Shown here in pieces: positions 36,848-46,230 of a stretch of DNA of 64,000 bases (position 1 is its first letter; every line of letters begins with the position of its first letter). The notes below the pieces were generated by a model. That model ran no database searches. It saw only the letters and a program-made list of their open reading frames with translations, and was not told where the DNA came from. The position numbers and the translations under genes are program-made. The stretch comes from Sphingopyxis sp. LK2115 (GTDB lineage: Bacteria; Pseudomonadota; Alphaproteobacteria; Sphingomonadales; Sphingomonadaceae), in contig NZ_JABWGQ010000051.1 of the NCBI RefSeq assembly GCF_014595975.1, positions 60,383 to 124,382 on the forward strand, given 5' to 3'.

Positions 36848-37108
36848 TTAATCCCCGCCCGCGCGGTCCGCCAGATCCATGAAATCGCGCGCGGCGTCGC
36901 GTTCGCTTTCGTCCTTGAACGCAACGTCAAGGTCGGGGGCGTCGCCGAGCATATACATCAGCGCCCACAGCGCGAAGCGGCGGCCGGGGTTGGTTTCCAG
37001 CCCGAAATCGACGCGCATCCGCTCGGCGCCCGCGGCGCGCGCCTGGGGCGTAATCGCGGCGAGGTCGGCGGTGCCGAAATAGCGGCGGAGCTGGTCGTCG
37101 AAATCCAT
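36848..37108 (-). CDS. Small acidic conserved-type protein, unknown function
   Basis: 86 aa, no signal peptide or membrane segment. Contains RRYFGTADLAAITPQARAAG and RRFALWALMYMLGDAPDLDV, mainly helical and acidic at the end (KDESERDAARDFMDL). Codon use matches neighbours. Ends facing the secreted protein gene. No function proposed. Confidence 0.7.
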   Translation of the reverse strand: MDFDDQLRRYFGTADLAAITPQARAAGAERMRVDFGLETNPGRRFALWALMYMLGDAPDLDVAFKDESERDAARDFMDLADRAGGD

Positions 37109-37345
37109 GGCGGCCCTTTTGGGCGCTTCGCGGGGAATGGCAAGCCTGCCAGCCGATCACATTCCTCAAACCCGGTTCCGGCGGCGCCTGTCGACGCGCT
37201 GTTCCTCCTTTGACGCGGCAAAAAAGCATGGCGCTTCGACAAGCTGAGGGCGAACAGGCGGGGCTAACCCGAAGCTTCCCGAAATCGGCCCACCCGAAAC
37301 GCCACGCGGTTGTCATTCCCACATACGCCCGATAGGGCAGCGCGC

Positions 37346-38821
37346 GTGAAGACCAGCATCGAGATCGGGACCGACGCGGCGGGACAGGGCGTGCGTATCG
37401 ACGTGCAGGAACTGCTCGCGACGCGCCTGCTCGTTCAGGGCAATTCGGGCTCGGGCAAGTCGCACCTCTTGCGCCGCATCCTCGAGGAAAGCGCCGCGCT
37501 GGTGCAGCAGGTCGTGATCGATCCCGAAGGCGATTTCGTGACGCTGGCCGACGCCTTCAACCATGTCGTCATCAACGGCGGCGATTACAACGAGCGCGAG
37601 ATTGCGGCGATGGGGGCGCGGATTCGCGAACATCGCGCCTCGATCGTTCTCAGCCTCGAATCGCTCGACATCGAGGCGCAGATGACCTGCACCGCGGCGT
37701 TCCTCAATGCGCTGTTCGATGCGCCGCGCGAACATTGGTTTCCCGCGCTTGTCGTCGTCGACGAGGCGCAGATGTTCGCGCCGTCGGCGTCGGGCGACGT
37801 GTCCGACGCCGTCCGCCGCGCGAGCCTGAGCGCGATGACCAATTTGATGTGCCGGGGGCGCAAGCGCGGCCTGGCGGGCGCGATCGCGACGCAGCGGCTG
37901 GCGAAGCTTGCCAAGAATGTCGCGGCCGAGGCGAGTAATTTCCTGATGGGGCGCACATTCCTGGACATCGACATGGCGCGCGCCGCCGACCTGCTCGGCA
38001 TGGAGCGGCGGCAGGCGGAGACGATCCGCGACCTCGAGCGCGGGCATTTCCTGGGGCTCGGCCCCGCGATCTCGCGCCGCCCGCTGGCGATCCGCATCGG
38101 CGCGACGCGGACGGCGACGCGGATGGGGACGCACAGCCTGATGCCGCTGCCGGTCGCGGCGGGCGACGATATGCGCTCGATGCTCTTTGCCGAGGAGGAG
38201 GAGGCGCCCGCGATGCCGCGGGCCGCCCTGGTCGAACCCGAACCCGTCGCGGCGGGCGAACTGCTCGAACGGATTGCGGCGAGCGAACCGCTGCACGCCG
38301 ATACCGCAGCGCCGCCCGTGCTCGACATCGTCGAGGCGGTAGCCGAGGCCGAGGAGGCCGACGCGGTGGTGATCGCGACGCTGGAGGCGATGCTGGACGA
38401 TCCCGACAGCGCCTTTCAGGGCGAAGCGATGCTGTATCAGGATTTTTCGGTGCGCTGCCGGATGGCGAAGCTGAGGAAAGTGCCGCTCGACCTCGCCGCC
38501 TTTCGCCGCCGCTTTGCGCTGGCAAAGGGGGGCGTGTTCGACCCCGCGGAGCCGCGCTGGCAGGGCGCGCTTGCCGTTGCCGACCGGCTTCCGCCCGACA
38601 TGGTCGCGCCCTTCCTGCAAATCGCGCGCGCGGCGATGGAAGGGGCGCCCTGCCCCGACGACGAAGCGCTCGGCCGCGCTTATGGCAGCCGCTCGCCGGG
38701 ACGCATCCGCCGCCTGATCGACTATATGGAGAAACAGGGCGCGATCGTCGTGCGCGCCGATTTCGGCGGGCGGCGATCGATCGGGATTCCCGAACTGGGG
38801 CTCAGCACCGAGGCGGAATAG
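37346..38821 (+). CDS. HerA-like/DUF87 ATPase
   Basis: 491 aa from a GTG start. Walker A QGNSGSGKSHLLRR (about residue 32), Walker B PALVVVDEAQMFAP, and later motifs GRKRGLAGAIATQRLAKLAK, as in HerA/FtsK-type ATPases. Residues 290-370 are acidic, low-complexity linker, and the C-terminal 120 residues form a possible winged helix (YGSRSPGRIRRLIDYMEKQG). Family members move DNA or partner with nucleases such as NurA; no nuclease gene adjoins. Role unknown. Confidence 0.82.
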   Translation: MKTSIEIGTDAAGQGVRIDVQELLATRLLVQGNSGSGKSHLLRRILEESAALVQQVVIDPEGDFVTLADAFNHVVINGGDYNEREIAAMGARIREHRASIVLSLESLDIEAQMTCTAAFLNALFDAPREHWFPALVVVDEAQMFAPSASGDVSDAVRRASLSAMTNLMCRGRKRGLAGAIATQRLAKLAKNVAAEASNFLMGRTFLDIDMARAADLLGMERRQAETIRDLERGHFLGLGPAISRRPLAIRIGATRTATRMGTHSLMPLPVAAGDDMRSMLFAEEEEAPAMPRAALVEPEPVAAGELLERIAASEPLHADTAAPPVLDIVEAVAEAEEADAVVIATLEAMLDDPDSAFQGEAMLYQDFSVRCRMAKLRKVPLDLAAFRRRFALAKGGVFDPAEPRWQGALAVADRLPPDMVAPFLQIARAAMEGAPCPDDEALGRAYGSRSPGRIRRLIDYMEKQGAIVVRADFGGRRSIGIPELGLSTEAE

Positions 38822-38853
38822 CGACGGGGCCAACGGCGCCCCAATCGGTCGTC

Positions 38854-38873
38854 ATTCCGGCGAAGGCCGGAAT
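38854..38873. repeat. Short palindromic intergenic repeat
   Basis: attccggc and gccggaat flank a 4-base loop (gaag), a hairpin often repeated between sphingomonad genes. It sits between two convergent genes and could mark both transcript ends. Confidence 0.6.
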
Positions 38874-38953
38874 CCCGCCCCGGCATGATGACGCAAGCGG
38901 CAAGATCCCGGCCTTCGCCGCGATGGCGATCGTGGCAAGACCAAGGTAAATGC

Positions 38954-39322
38954 TCAGCTCAACCCGCGCCGCCCGAAGGTGACGGGCCGCTGGCTGTGGA
39001 AAATCTGCGCGGGGTTAATCATCGCCGCGGCGCGCGCGCGCTCAAGCGCGTTGTAAAGCGGGCCATGCGTCAGCTCAAAGGGGAAGTGCACGCCCATGCG
39101 GTCAACTTCTGACCACATCACGACGGCGTAGACGACCTGTCCGCCATAATGGATTTCGCAGCGCGAGCGCGCAGGCATCGCGGCACCGGCGATTTGCGCG
39201 CCGCCCTCCGACAGGTCGGTGATGCGGCCTTCGACGAAGTTGAGCACGCCATTGACGGTCACGTCGATGGCGACGCGGGTGCGCTCGTGGCGGCGCGGCG
39301 TGGGGAGGCGAGGAGTGGTCAT
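38954..39322 (-). CDS. PilZ-domain protein
   Basis: 122 aa. PilZ fold with the c-di-GMP binding signature: basic RRHERTRVAIDVTVNG near the start and D-x-S-x-x-G in TDLSEGGAQIAG. A strand-rich end follows (YAVVMWSEVDRMGVHFPF). Probably a c-di-GMP-responsive adaptor. Alone; divergent from the lysyl-tRNA synthetase gene. Confidence 0.87.
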   Translation of the reverse strand: MTTPRLPTPRRHERTRVAIDVTVNGVLNFVEGRITDLSEGGAQIAGAAMPARSRCEIHYGGQVVYAVVMWSEVDRMGVHFPFELTHGPLYNALERARAAAMINPAQIFHSQRPVTFGRRGLS

Positions 39323-39386
39323 GCGGCGAACCTAAGTTCGTCATGGTAAATAATCCGGTAACGACGATCGCGGGCACAGAGCAATT

Positions 39387-41030
39387 TTGCCTTTCGATTC
39401 GGATGCGCTTGCCGCTATGGGCGGCGCCATGGTCCCGCTGCATCTTCATCCTTCGCTGCGCGAGCCCGCGCAAACGTCCAAGGCCTGGCCGTTCGAGGAA
39501 GCGCGCAAGCTGGTCAAACGCTATCCCGACGGCAAGCCCGGCGGCGAAGCCGTGCTGTTCGAGACGGGTTATGGCCCGTCTGGCTTGCCGCACATCGGCA
39601 CTTTCAACGAAGTGCTGCGCACGACCATGGTGCGCCGCGCCTATGAAACGCTGACCGGCGGCGCGGCGACGCGGCTCGTGGCGTTCAGCGACGATATGGA
39701 CGGTCTGCGCAAGGTGCCGGACAATGTGCCGAACGGCGCCATGCTGCGCGAGCATCTGGGGCGGCCGCTGACCGCGATCCCCGACCCGTTCGGCAAATAT
39801 GAAAGTTTCGCGCACCACAATAATGCGATGCTGCGCGAGTTTCTCGACCGTTTCGGCTTCGATTATGAGTTTGTGAGCTCGACCGAGCGCTATCGGTCGG
39901 GGGCGTTCGACGAGGCGCTCAAAAATGTGCTGCGCCACAATCAGCATATCCTCGACATCATGTTGCCGACGCTTCGCGCCGAACGCGCCGCGACCTATTC
40001 GCCGATCCTGCCGGTCAGTCCCAAGTCGGGGGTCGTTTTGCAGGTGCCGGTCACGGTGGTCGATGCCGAGGCGGGGCTGGTGTCGTTCGAGGATGACGGC
40101 GAGACGATTACCCACAACATCCTGGGCGGCGGCGCGAAGCTGCAATGGAAGGTCGACTGGGCGATGCGCTGGGTCGCGCTGGGTGTCGATTATGAAATGT
40201 ACGGCAAGGATCTGACCGACAGCGGCGTCCAGTCGGGCAAGATTGCCAAGGCGCTCGGCGGTCGCAAGCCCGAGGGGCTGATCTACGAGATGTTCCTCGA
40301 CGAGAAGGGCGAGAAGATTTCCAAGTCGAAAGGCAATGGCCTGTCGATGGAAGAATGGCTGGCCTATGGCAGCGAGGAAAGCCTGGCCTTTTACGCCTAT
40401 CGCGAACCCAAGGCGGCGAAACAGCTGCATATCGGCGTCGTGCCGAAGGCGGTCGACGAATATCTTCAGATGCGCGGCGCCTATCCGGCGCAGCAGCCCG
40501 ACAAGAAGCTGGGCAACCCCGTGCATCATGTGCATGTCGCGCGCGGGCAGGATGTGCCGGAAACGGTGCTGCCGGTCACCTATGGCCTGTTGCTCAACCT
40601 TGTCGGGGTGATGGGTGCCGATGCGTCGAAGGAGCAGATCTGGCGATACCTCGGCCAATATGTCGAAGGCGCGAACGCGGCCCGCTATCCCGAACTCGAC
40701 GCGCTGATCGACAATGCGATGGCCTATAACCGCGATTTCGTCGCACCGACGCTCCAGCGCCGCAAGCCTGAGGGTGGCGAGGTCGCGGCGCTGCGCGAAC
40801 TCGACGCGAAGCTCGCCGCGCTGCCCGCCGAAGCCTCGGCCGACGACATCCAGAATATCGTCTATGCGATCGGCAAGAACGAGGCCTATGGCTTTGAAAA
40901 TCTGCGCGACTGGTTCAAGGCGCTCTATGAGACTCTGCTCGGGTCGAGCGCGGGACCGCGCATGGGCAGCTTCATTGCGCTGTTCGGCATCGACAATACG
41001 CGGCGGCTGATCGCCGAGGCGCTCGGCTGA
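39387..41030 (+). CDS. lysS: Class I lysyl-tRNA synthetase
   Basis: Up to 547 aa, class I (archaeal-type) LysRS as usual in alphaproteobacteria. Rossmann motif GYGPSGLPHIGTFNE (HIGH equivalent), KMSKS loop GEKISKSKGNGLS and the alpha-helical C-terminal domain. Charges tRNA-Lys with lysine. Start uncertain: the frame opens at a TTG; ATGs 10 and 14 codons later (MGGAMVPLHLHP) are equally possible, and RBS evidence is poor for all. Class I enzymes usually begin just before SKAWPFEEARKL. Confidence 0.93.
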   Translation: MPFDSDALAAMGGAMVPLHLHPSLREPAQTSKAWPFEEARKLVKRYPDGKPGGEAVLFETGYGPSGLPHIGTFNEVLRTTMVRRAYETLTGGAATRLVAFSDDMDGLRKVPDNVPNGAMLREHLGRPLTAIPDPFGKYESFAHHNNAMLREFLDRFGFDYEFVSSTERYRSGAFDEALKNVLRHNQHILDIMLPTLRAERAATYSPILPVSPKSGVVLQVPVTVVDAEAGLVSFEDDGETITHNILGGGAKLQWKVDWAMRWVALGVDYEMYGKDLTDSGVQSGKIAKALGGRKPEGLIYEMFLDEKGEKISKSKGNGLSMEEWLAYGSEESLAFYAYREPKAAKQLHIGVVPKAVDEYLQMRGAYPAQQPDKKLGNPVHHVHVARGQDVPETVLPVTYGLLLNLVGVMGADASKEQIWRYLGQYVEGANAARYPELDALIDNAMAYNRDFVAPTLQRRKPEGGEVAALRELDAKLAALPAEASADDIQNIVYAIGKNEAYGFENLRDWFKALYETLLGSSAGPRMGSFIALFGIDNTRRLIAEALG

Positions 41031-41190
41031 GGCAAGAGGAGAAATCCGTTCGTGTCGAGCCCTTCGACTGTCTTGGCGGGCGCTCAGGATAAACTTCAAT
41101 CCCGGTTGACGTTGCGGCACCCGTCGGAACGGCGCAGGATCGAGGGGCATTGCGACGTCGCCCGATGCGAACGGAATTGAGGAGGCCCGA

Positions 41191-41685
41191 ATGATCGCAG
41201 ACCCTGCTTTCCAACTCGCCCAGATCAATATCGCGCGCTTTCGCCTGCCGCCCGATCATGTCGCCAACCGCGACTTCATGGACGCGCTCGACGCGGTGAA
41301 TGCCATTGCCGAGGCGAGCGACGGCTTTGTCTGGCGGTTGACGGGCGATGGCAACAACGCGACCGACGTTCCCGTCACCGACGATCCGCATGTCATCGCG
41401 AACATGTCGGTGTGGCGCGACCTCGATGCGCTCGCCGCCTTTGTCTATCGCCAGCCCGACCATCTGGCGATCATGAAGCGGCGCAAGGAGTGGTTCGATC
41501 ATATCGGCGTATATCAGGCGCTCTGGTGGGTGCCCGCGGGCCATCGCCCGACCGTCGCCGAGGGCATGGCGCGGATCGCGATGCTGGATGCAAAGGGGCC
41601 GACCGCCGACGCCTTCACATTCAAGCAGCCCTTCGCTGCTCCCGACGGCACCTCGGCGCTGCCGGTGCAGGACGAATGCGCATGA
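41191..41685 (+). CDS. DUF3291-type protein
   Basis: 164 aa. The layout LAQINIARFRLP...ANRDFMDALDAVNAIAEAS, SVWRDLDALAAFVYRQPDHL and IMKRRKEWFDH matches the uncharacterised DUF3291 family (alpha/beta ABM-like fold). RBS ttgaggaggcc. Function unknown. Precedes the asparaginase-domain gene by 112 bases that include a repeat remnant. Confidence 0.8.
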   Translation: MIADPAFQLAQINIARFRLPPDHVANRDFMDALDAVNAIAEASDGFVWRLTGDGNNATDVPVTDDPHVIANMSVWRDLDALAAFVYRQPDHLAIMKRRKEWFDHIGVYQALWWVPAGHRPTVAEGMARIAMLDAKGPTADAFTFKQPFAAPDGTSALPVQDECA

Positions 41686-41797
41686 AGTCCAACATAGACC
41701 CGCTTGCATCGCGCCGGGTCGAGAGGCCCATCGATCGACCATGCCTTCAGAATGTCTCGACTGCGTTCGACACCAACGGAAACAAGGGCAGCTCCCG

Positions 41798-42280
41798 ATG
41801 ATCGACATCTTCACCACCGGCGGGACGATCGACAAGGTCTATTTCGATGCGCTGAGCGAGTTCCAGATCGGCCCGGCCGCGATCCCCGACATGCTGCGCG
41901 AGAATAATGTCCATGTGCCGCACCGCGTGACGCAGCTGATGCGCAAGGACAGCCTGGAGTTGACCGACGCCGACCGCGAGACGATCCGCGCCGCGGTCGC
42001 GGCGAGCGACGCGGCGCGCATCCTCGTGACGCACGGCACCGACACGATGGTCGTCACTGGCCGCGCCCTCGCCGGGATCGAAGGCAAGACGATCGTGCTG
42101 ACGGGCGCGATGCAGCCCGCGTCGGTGCGCGCGAGCGACGCCGAATTCAACGTCGGCTTTGCGCTGGCGGCGGTCCAGACGCTGCCGCCGGGCGTCTATG
42201 TCGCGATGAACGGGATGATCTTCGATCCTCAGCGGACGGTGAAGGACCGCGCGGGCGCGCGGTTCGTGGTGAAGGACTGA
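41798..42280 (+). CDS. Short asparaginase-domain protein
   Basis: 160 aa. It has the N-terminal amidohydrolase sites of type I/II asparaginases: FTTGGTIDK with the first catalytic Thr, and VTHGTDTMVV with the second Thr-Asp pair. Standard asparaginases are about 330 aa, so the whole C-terminal domain is absent, yet the gene ends naturally (ARFVVKD stop). Such single-domain forms exist in this class; activity is unproven. Confidence 0.8.
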   Translation: MIDIFTTGGTIDKVYFDALSEFQIGPAAIPDMLRENNVHVPHRVTQLMRKDSLELTDADRETIRAAVAASDAARILVTHGTDTMVVTGRALAGIEGKTIVLTGAMQPASVRASDAEFNVGFALAAVQTLPPGVYVAMNGMIFDPQRTVKDRAGARFVVKD

Positions 42281-42328
42281 CACCATGTTTGTCGTCATCC
42301 TGGCCTTTGCCCGAATGAGGTTGGGGGT

Positions 42329-43255
42329 ATGGCAGAGGCTGACTTGGCAAAGTCATGCGAAGCGTATAGCCGCTCGCTAATGGCAGAAGATAAACAACCC
42401 CATCGTTCGCGTTTCCACAAGGCCAAGGACGACGCGCAATTCGCCCGGCAGGCGACCACCACGCCGCAAACGGCGCATCCCGCCTATCGGTTGGCGTTTC
42501 AGGATAATGATTTTCTGCTGCGCGAGGATTTGCGTCCCGTCCGTTTCCAGCTCGAATTGCTGAAACCCGAACTGCTGCTTGACGAAGCCGGGATCGAATC
42601 GACGCTCGTTGTCTATGGCTCGGCGCGTATTCCCGAACCCGGTGAAGCCGATGCGCTCGAAGCCGCGGCGACCGACGATGTCACACGAAACATCGCCCGG
42701 CGCCTGAAGGCCAAGGCCAAATATTATGACGAAGCGCGCGCGCTTGCGCGGCTCGCAAGCCAATATCCGTGCGATGACAAGGGCTGCCGCCATTTCGTCG
42801 TCTGCTCTGGCGGCGGACCATCCATCATGGAAGCGGCGAACCGCGGCGCCGCCGACGAGGGGCGCGAATCGATCGGGCTCAACATCGTGCTCCCGCACGA
42901 ACAGGCGCCGAACCGTTATGTCACCCCGTCGCTGAGTTTCCAGTTCCACTATTTCGCGCTGCGCAAGATGCACTTCCTGCTCCGTGCGCGCGCCGTGTGC
43001 GTCTTTCCCGGCGGATTCGGGACGTTCGACGAAATGTTCGAGCTGCTCACGCTGATCCAGACGGGCAAGATCAAGCCGATCCCGATCGTCCTGTTCGGCA
43101 AGGAGTTCTGGCACCGCGTCGTCAATTTCGAGGCGCTGGTGGAGGAAGGTGTCGTCAGCGCGCGTGACCTTGATCTCTTCCAGTTTGTCGAGACCGCAGA
43201 CGAAGCGTGGAAGATCGTCACCGACTTTTACGCGAACGTCGAACAGCAAGATTGA
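42329..43255 (+). CDS. LOG-family (TIGR00730) protein, possible cytokinin riboside phosphoribohydrolase
   Basis: 308 aa. Carries the LOG signature PGGFGTFDEMFE, preceded by CSGGGPSIMEAANRGA (nucleotide-binding GGGxGxM-type). Longer than plant LOG because of an N-terminal extension of about 90 residues. The known activity removes ribose 5-phosphate from nucleoside monophosphates; physiological role here not known. Start at the ATG after gaggttgggg; an ATG 17 codons on has no RBS. Confidence 0.85.
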   Translation: MAEADLAKSCEAYSRSLMAEDKQPHRSRFHKAKDDAQFARQATTTPQTAHPAYRLAFQDNDFLLREDLRPVRFQLELLKPELLLDEAGIESTLVVYGSARIPEPGEADALEAAATDDVTRNIARRLKAKAKYYDEARALARLASQYPCDDKGCRHFVVCSGGGPSIMEAANRGAADEGRESIGLNIVLPHEQAPNRYVTPSLSFQFHYFALRKMHFLLRARAVCVFPGGFGTFDEMFELLTLIQTGKIKPIPIVLFGKEFWHRVVNFEALVEEGVVSARDLDLFQFVETADEAWKIVTDFYANVEQQD

Positions 43256-43301
43256 GAACAACCCTGTGGCCCCCGACAGCGCGGGGCGACGGCCGGTTCC
43301 G

Positions 43302-43733
43302 TTATTTCTGTGCTTTCAGATACAGGATCAGCGCCTTGCGATCCGCCGTGTCGGGCACCCCGGCAAAGGCCATGCGCGTACCGGGGACGTCCTTCATCGG
43401 TGCTTCCAGATAGGCGTCAAGCGCGGCTTCGTCCCAGACGCCGCCCTTCGCCTTCATCGCGCCCGAATAGGAAAAGTCCGGCTTTGCCGCGACGGGGGCG
43501 TCGACGATGGCGTGGAGGTTCGGGCCGATGCCGTGACGGCCACCCTTGTCGACCGTGTGACAGGCGACGCAGCGCCGGAAAATCTGTTCGCCCATCGCCG
43601 CCGTCGGTTCGACTGTCGGCGCTTCGGTTGCGGGCTGGTCTGTTGCCCGGTCGTCGGTGGGCGGGGGGGCGTCGTTCTTGCCGCAGCCGACGAGCAGCAG
43701 CGCGCCCGCCAGCAGGACGGGCGCGGCGCGCAT
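43302..43733 (-). CDS. c-type cytochrome lipoprotein
   Basis: 143 aa, lipobox LLLVGC in APVLLAGALLLVGCGKN, then a Pro/Thr linker and a single heme domain: CVACH (heme attachment) in FRRCVACHTVDKGGRHGIGP and distal Met in PGTRMAFAG. Small class I cytochrome c of the c552/c550 type, held in the periplasm. The ATG overlaps the upstream cytochrome stop by one base (TAATG), so the two are coupled. Confidence 0.9.
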   Translation of the reverse strand: MRAAPVLLAGALLLVGCGKNDAPPPTDDRATDQPATEAPTVEPTAAMGEQIFRRCVACHTVDKGGRHGIGPNLHAIVDAPVAAKPDFSYSGAMKAKGGVWDEAALDAYLEAPMKDVPGTRMAFAGVPDTADRKALILYLKAQK

Positions 43734-44380
43734 TATTTCGCCGCTTCGGTCGGTGCAGCGGCGCCTTCGGCCGCCGCGTCCGTCGAGGCGGCGGCGCCTT
43801 CGGCAGGCGGGGTGGCGCCTTCGGTTGCGCCTGCGGCGGCATCGGCGGTCGCGACCGCTTCGACGGGCGGCAGCGGCAGGTTCGATCCCTGCGCGTTCAT
43901 GTAAACGATCAGGTTCGCGCGGTCTTCGGCGCTGCTGAGGCCCGCGAACGACATTTTGGTTCCCGGCGCATATTTGCGCGGGCTTTTCAGCCATTCGTCC
44001 ATGCTGGCGAAATCCCAGTTGCCGGGAATGCCCTTCAGTGCCTCTGAATAGGCAAAGCCGGGCACATGGCCGTGCGCCTTGCCCAGCGCGCCGTAAAGAT
44101 TGGGACCGATGCCGTTGGCGCCGCCCGCGTTGATCGTGTGGCATGCCGCGCATTTCGCGAACACCGCTTCGCCCTTCGCCGGATCGGCGGCGGCAAGCAG
44201 GTTGGCAAGCGGCACCGCCGATTCGCCGCCTTCTCCGCCGGCTTCGGCGTCTTCGATCGGATATCCGGGTTTTTCGGGAGCGTGGGTCGCGAACAACATG
44301 CTCGACCCGATGGTCAGGCCCAGCGCGCAAATGCCGGCGAACAGCACCCAGCCGGCAATGGTATTGTTGCGATTGTCCAT
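43733..44380 (-). CDS. Membrane-anchored c-type cytochrome (c552/CycM-like)
   Basis: 215 aa. An uncleaved N-terminal helix (IAGWVLFAGICALGLTIGSS) anchors a class I heme domain: FAKCAACHTINAGGANGIGP (CxxCH) and distal Met in PGTKMSFAGL. The last 50 residues are Ala/Pro/Glu-rich and probably disordered. CycM-type proteins pass electrons from bc1 to cytochrome oxidase, a reasonable role here. Divergent from pheA across 180 bases. Confidence 0.9.
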   Translation of the reverse strand: MDNRNNTIAGWVLFAGICALGLTIGSSMLFATHAPEKPGYPIEDAEAGGEGGESAVPLANLLAAADPAKGEAVFAKCAACHTINAGGANGIGPNLYGALGKAHGHVPGFAYSEALKGIPGNWDFASMDEWLKSPRKYAPGTKMSFAGLSSAEDRANLIVYMNAQGSNLPLPPVEAVATADAAAGATEGATPPAEGAAASTDAAAEGAAAPTEAAK

Positions 44381-44561
44381 GCTCTAACAGCCCCGTTAGC
44401 TGGCGGCCATATGTGGGCGCCTTTGTGATTTGGAGGCTCCCTTACTGGCGCGGCGGCGGCGGCGCAAGGGGATGAAATCGGCCGACGCGCCGCCGCTGCC
44501 GTCGGTTGCGCGGTTGAGACGGTGCCGCTATGCGCCGCGGTTCCAGCGTGGGAAGGCAGTC

Positions 44562-45455
44562 ATGGGCAGTTATTCGGCTTCGGCGCAGCATCTGGTCGAT
44601 AAAATGCGCGCGTTGGCGCTCGCCGAACCTGCGCGTGGGCTGGCGTTTCAGGGCGCGCCTGGCGCGAACAGCGATCTTGCGGCGCGCGAATATGACCCCC
44701 ATTCGCTGCCGCTCCCCTGCTATGCCTTCGAGGACGCGATCGACGCTGTGCGCGAAGGTCTGGTCGACCGCGCGATCATCCCGATCGAGAACAGCCTGCA
44801 CGGGCGCGTCGCCGACATTCATTTCCTGCTGCCCGAATCCGGCCTGTCGATCGTCGGCGAGCATTTCCTGCCCATCCGTTATGGACTGATGAGCCGGAAT
44901 CTGGGCCCGGTGACGCGCGCGATGAGCCACGAACAGGCGCTCGGCCAGTGCCGCAAATGGCTGCGCGCGAACAATATCGCTCCCGTCGCGCACAGCGACA
45001 CCGCGGGCGCCGCCGCCTGGGTTGCCGACAGCGATGAGGTCGGCCTGGCCGCGCTGGCGCCGCCGCACGCCGCCGATCTCTATGGATTGACGCTGCACGG
45101 CACGGGAATGGAGGACGCCGATCATAATATGACGCGCTTCGTCGTGCTGGCGCGCGAACCCTTGCGCGATTTTTCGGCGGTCGAAGGGCCGCTGATGACG
45201 ACCTTCATGTTCGAGGTAAAGAATATCCCCGCGGCGCTTTACAAGGCGCTCGGCGGCTTTGCGACCAACGGCGTCAACATGACCAAGCTCGAAAGCTATC
45301 AGACGGGCGGCAGCTTTGCCGCGACCAAATTTTACGCCGACATCGTCGGCGCACCGGGGGACGAACGCGTCGACCGCGCGCTCGAGGAACTGGATTTCCA
45401 GACCAAGTCGCTGCGCCTGCTCGGCACCTACGCACAGGCGCGCCCGCGGCCCTGA
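44562..45455 (+). CDS. pheA: Prephenate dehydratase
   Basis: 297 aa. Catalytic domain (LAFQGAPGANSDLAARE, AIIPIENSLHGRVADIHFLL, SDTAGAAAWVADS with the conserved Thr in this family) and a C-terminal ACT regulatory domain (TTFMFEVKNIPAALYKALGG, TKLESYQTGGSF). Turns prephenate into phenylpyruvate, with feedback by phenylalanine through the ACT domain (ESYQ site). Monofunctional, no chorismate mutase part. Start at MGSYSASAQHL after ggaaggcag. Confidence 0.93.
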   Translation: MGSYSASAQHLVDKMRALALAEPARGLAFQGAPGANSDLAAREYDPHSLPLPCYAFEDAIDAVREGLVDRAIIPIENSLHGRVADIHFLLPESGLSIVGEHFLPIRYGLMSRNLGPVTRAMSHEQALGQCRKWLRANNIAPVAHSDTAGAAAWVADSDEVGLAALAPPHAADLYGLTLHGTGMEDADHNMTRFVVLAREPLRDFSAVEGPLMTTFMFEVKNIPAALYKALGGFATNGVNMTKLESYQTGGSFAATKFYADIVGAPGDERVDRALEELDFQTKSLRLLGTYAQARPRP

Positions 45456-45495
45456 ACCGTCGCGCGCCAGGCCGACCTGGCTGGCCGTTCATGCC

Positions 45496-45519
45496 CCGAC
45501 TTCGCCCGACACGAACGGG
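45496..45519. repeat. Copy of the TCGAGCGAAG-type intergenic repeat
   Basis: ccgacttcgcccgacacgaa, a variant of the block seen at 28295-28315 and 54254-54325. Between two convergent genes. A short stem ccagg/cctgg at about 45,467-45,480 precedes it. Confidence 0.5.
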
Positions 45520-45555
45520 ACGATGGCTCTGATTAAACGCTCGCCGCGCTAACCG

Positions 45556-46230
45556 TCAGTTGCCCCGGCGGCGGAGCATCCGCGCGGTGGTCGACGTCTG
45601 GACGATGAACAGCGTGACGAGGATGCTCGCGACGACGAGCGCGAACAGGTCGAACGCCGAAAAATTGGTGCCGCCGATGTCGCCGCCGCCGATCACCGGC
45701 ATCAGCGCGGTCATCGCCATCAGCATCAGCCGCAGTTCGGTCGGCCCGCCCGCCATATAGGACAGGCGAAACTCGCCCAGTATCCTGGCCGAAATGAATG
45801 TGTGGATCGACAGCAGGAAATAGCCGATCACCCCCATCAGCGCGACGTCAAGCCGCATATAGGGGCTCATCCCGATCGCGCTGATCATCAGCAATGTCGC
45901 GAGCGCATCGACACTGTGGTCGACGAAATAACCATAGTTCGGCCGCTCGATCCCGCGCCAGCGCGCGAGGCTGCCGTCAAGCGAATCGCCGAACCAGTTG
46001 ACGATATAGCCAAGAAGCGAAAGCCCCAGCCATTCGCTGTCGATCCAGCTGAGCAGATAACCCGCGGCGACCAGCACCGCGCCCGCAAAGCCGAGCGCGG
46101 TGAGCTGGTCGGGCGTGACCCACGCGGGCAGCCGGGCGCACAGCCAGTTGAGCAGGCGGCGTTCGCTGCGCGCGAGGATATTCTGCTGGATGCGGACCGG
46201 CGCCTTGGCGACGGATTCGAACTTGCTCAT
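45556..46230 (-). CDS. CDP-alcohol phosphatidyltransferase family membrane protein
   Basis: 224 aa, six hydrophobic segments. Signature GDSLDGSLARWRGIERPNYG followed by YFVDHSVD fits the CDP-AP motif D-x2-DG-x2-AR-x8-G-x3-D-x3-D, the metal and CDP site. Transfers a phosphoalcohol from CDP-diacylglycerol or a related donor; which phospholipid is not clear. Start at MSKFESVAKAP. Confidence 0.88.
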   Translation of the reverse strand: MSKFESVAKAPVRIQQNILARSERRLLNWLCARLPAWVTPDQLTALGFAGAVLVAAGYLLSWIDSEWLGLSLLGYIVNWFGDSLDGSLARWRGIERPNYGYFVDHSVDALATLLMISAIGMSPYMRLDVALMGVIGYFLLSIHTFISARILGEFRLSYMAGGPTELRLMLMAMTALMPVIGGGDIGGTNFSAFDLFALVVASILVTLFIVQTSTTARMLRRRGN

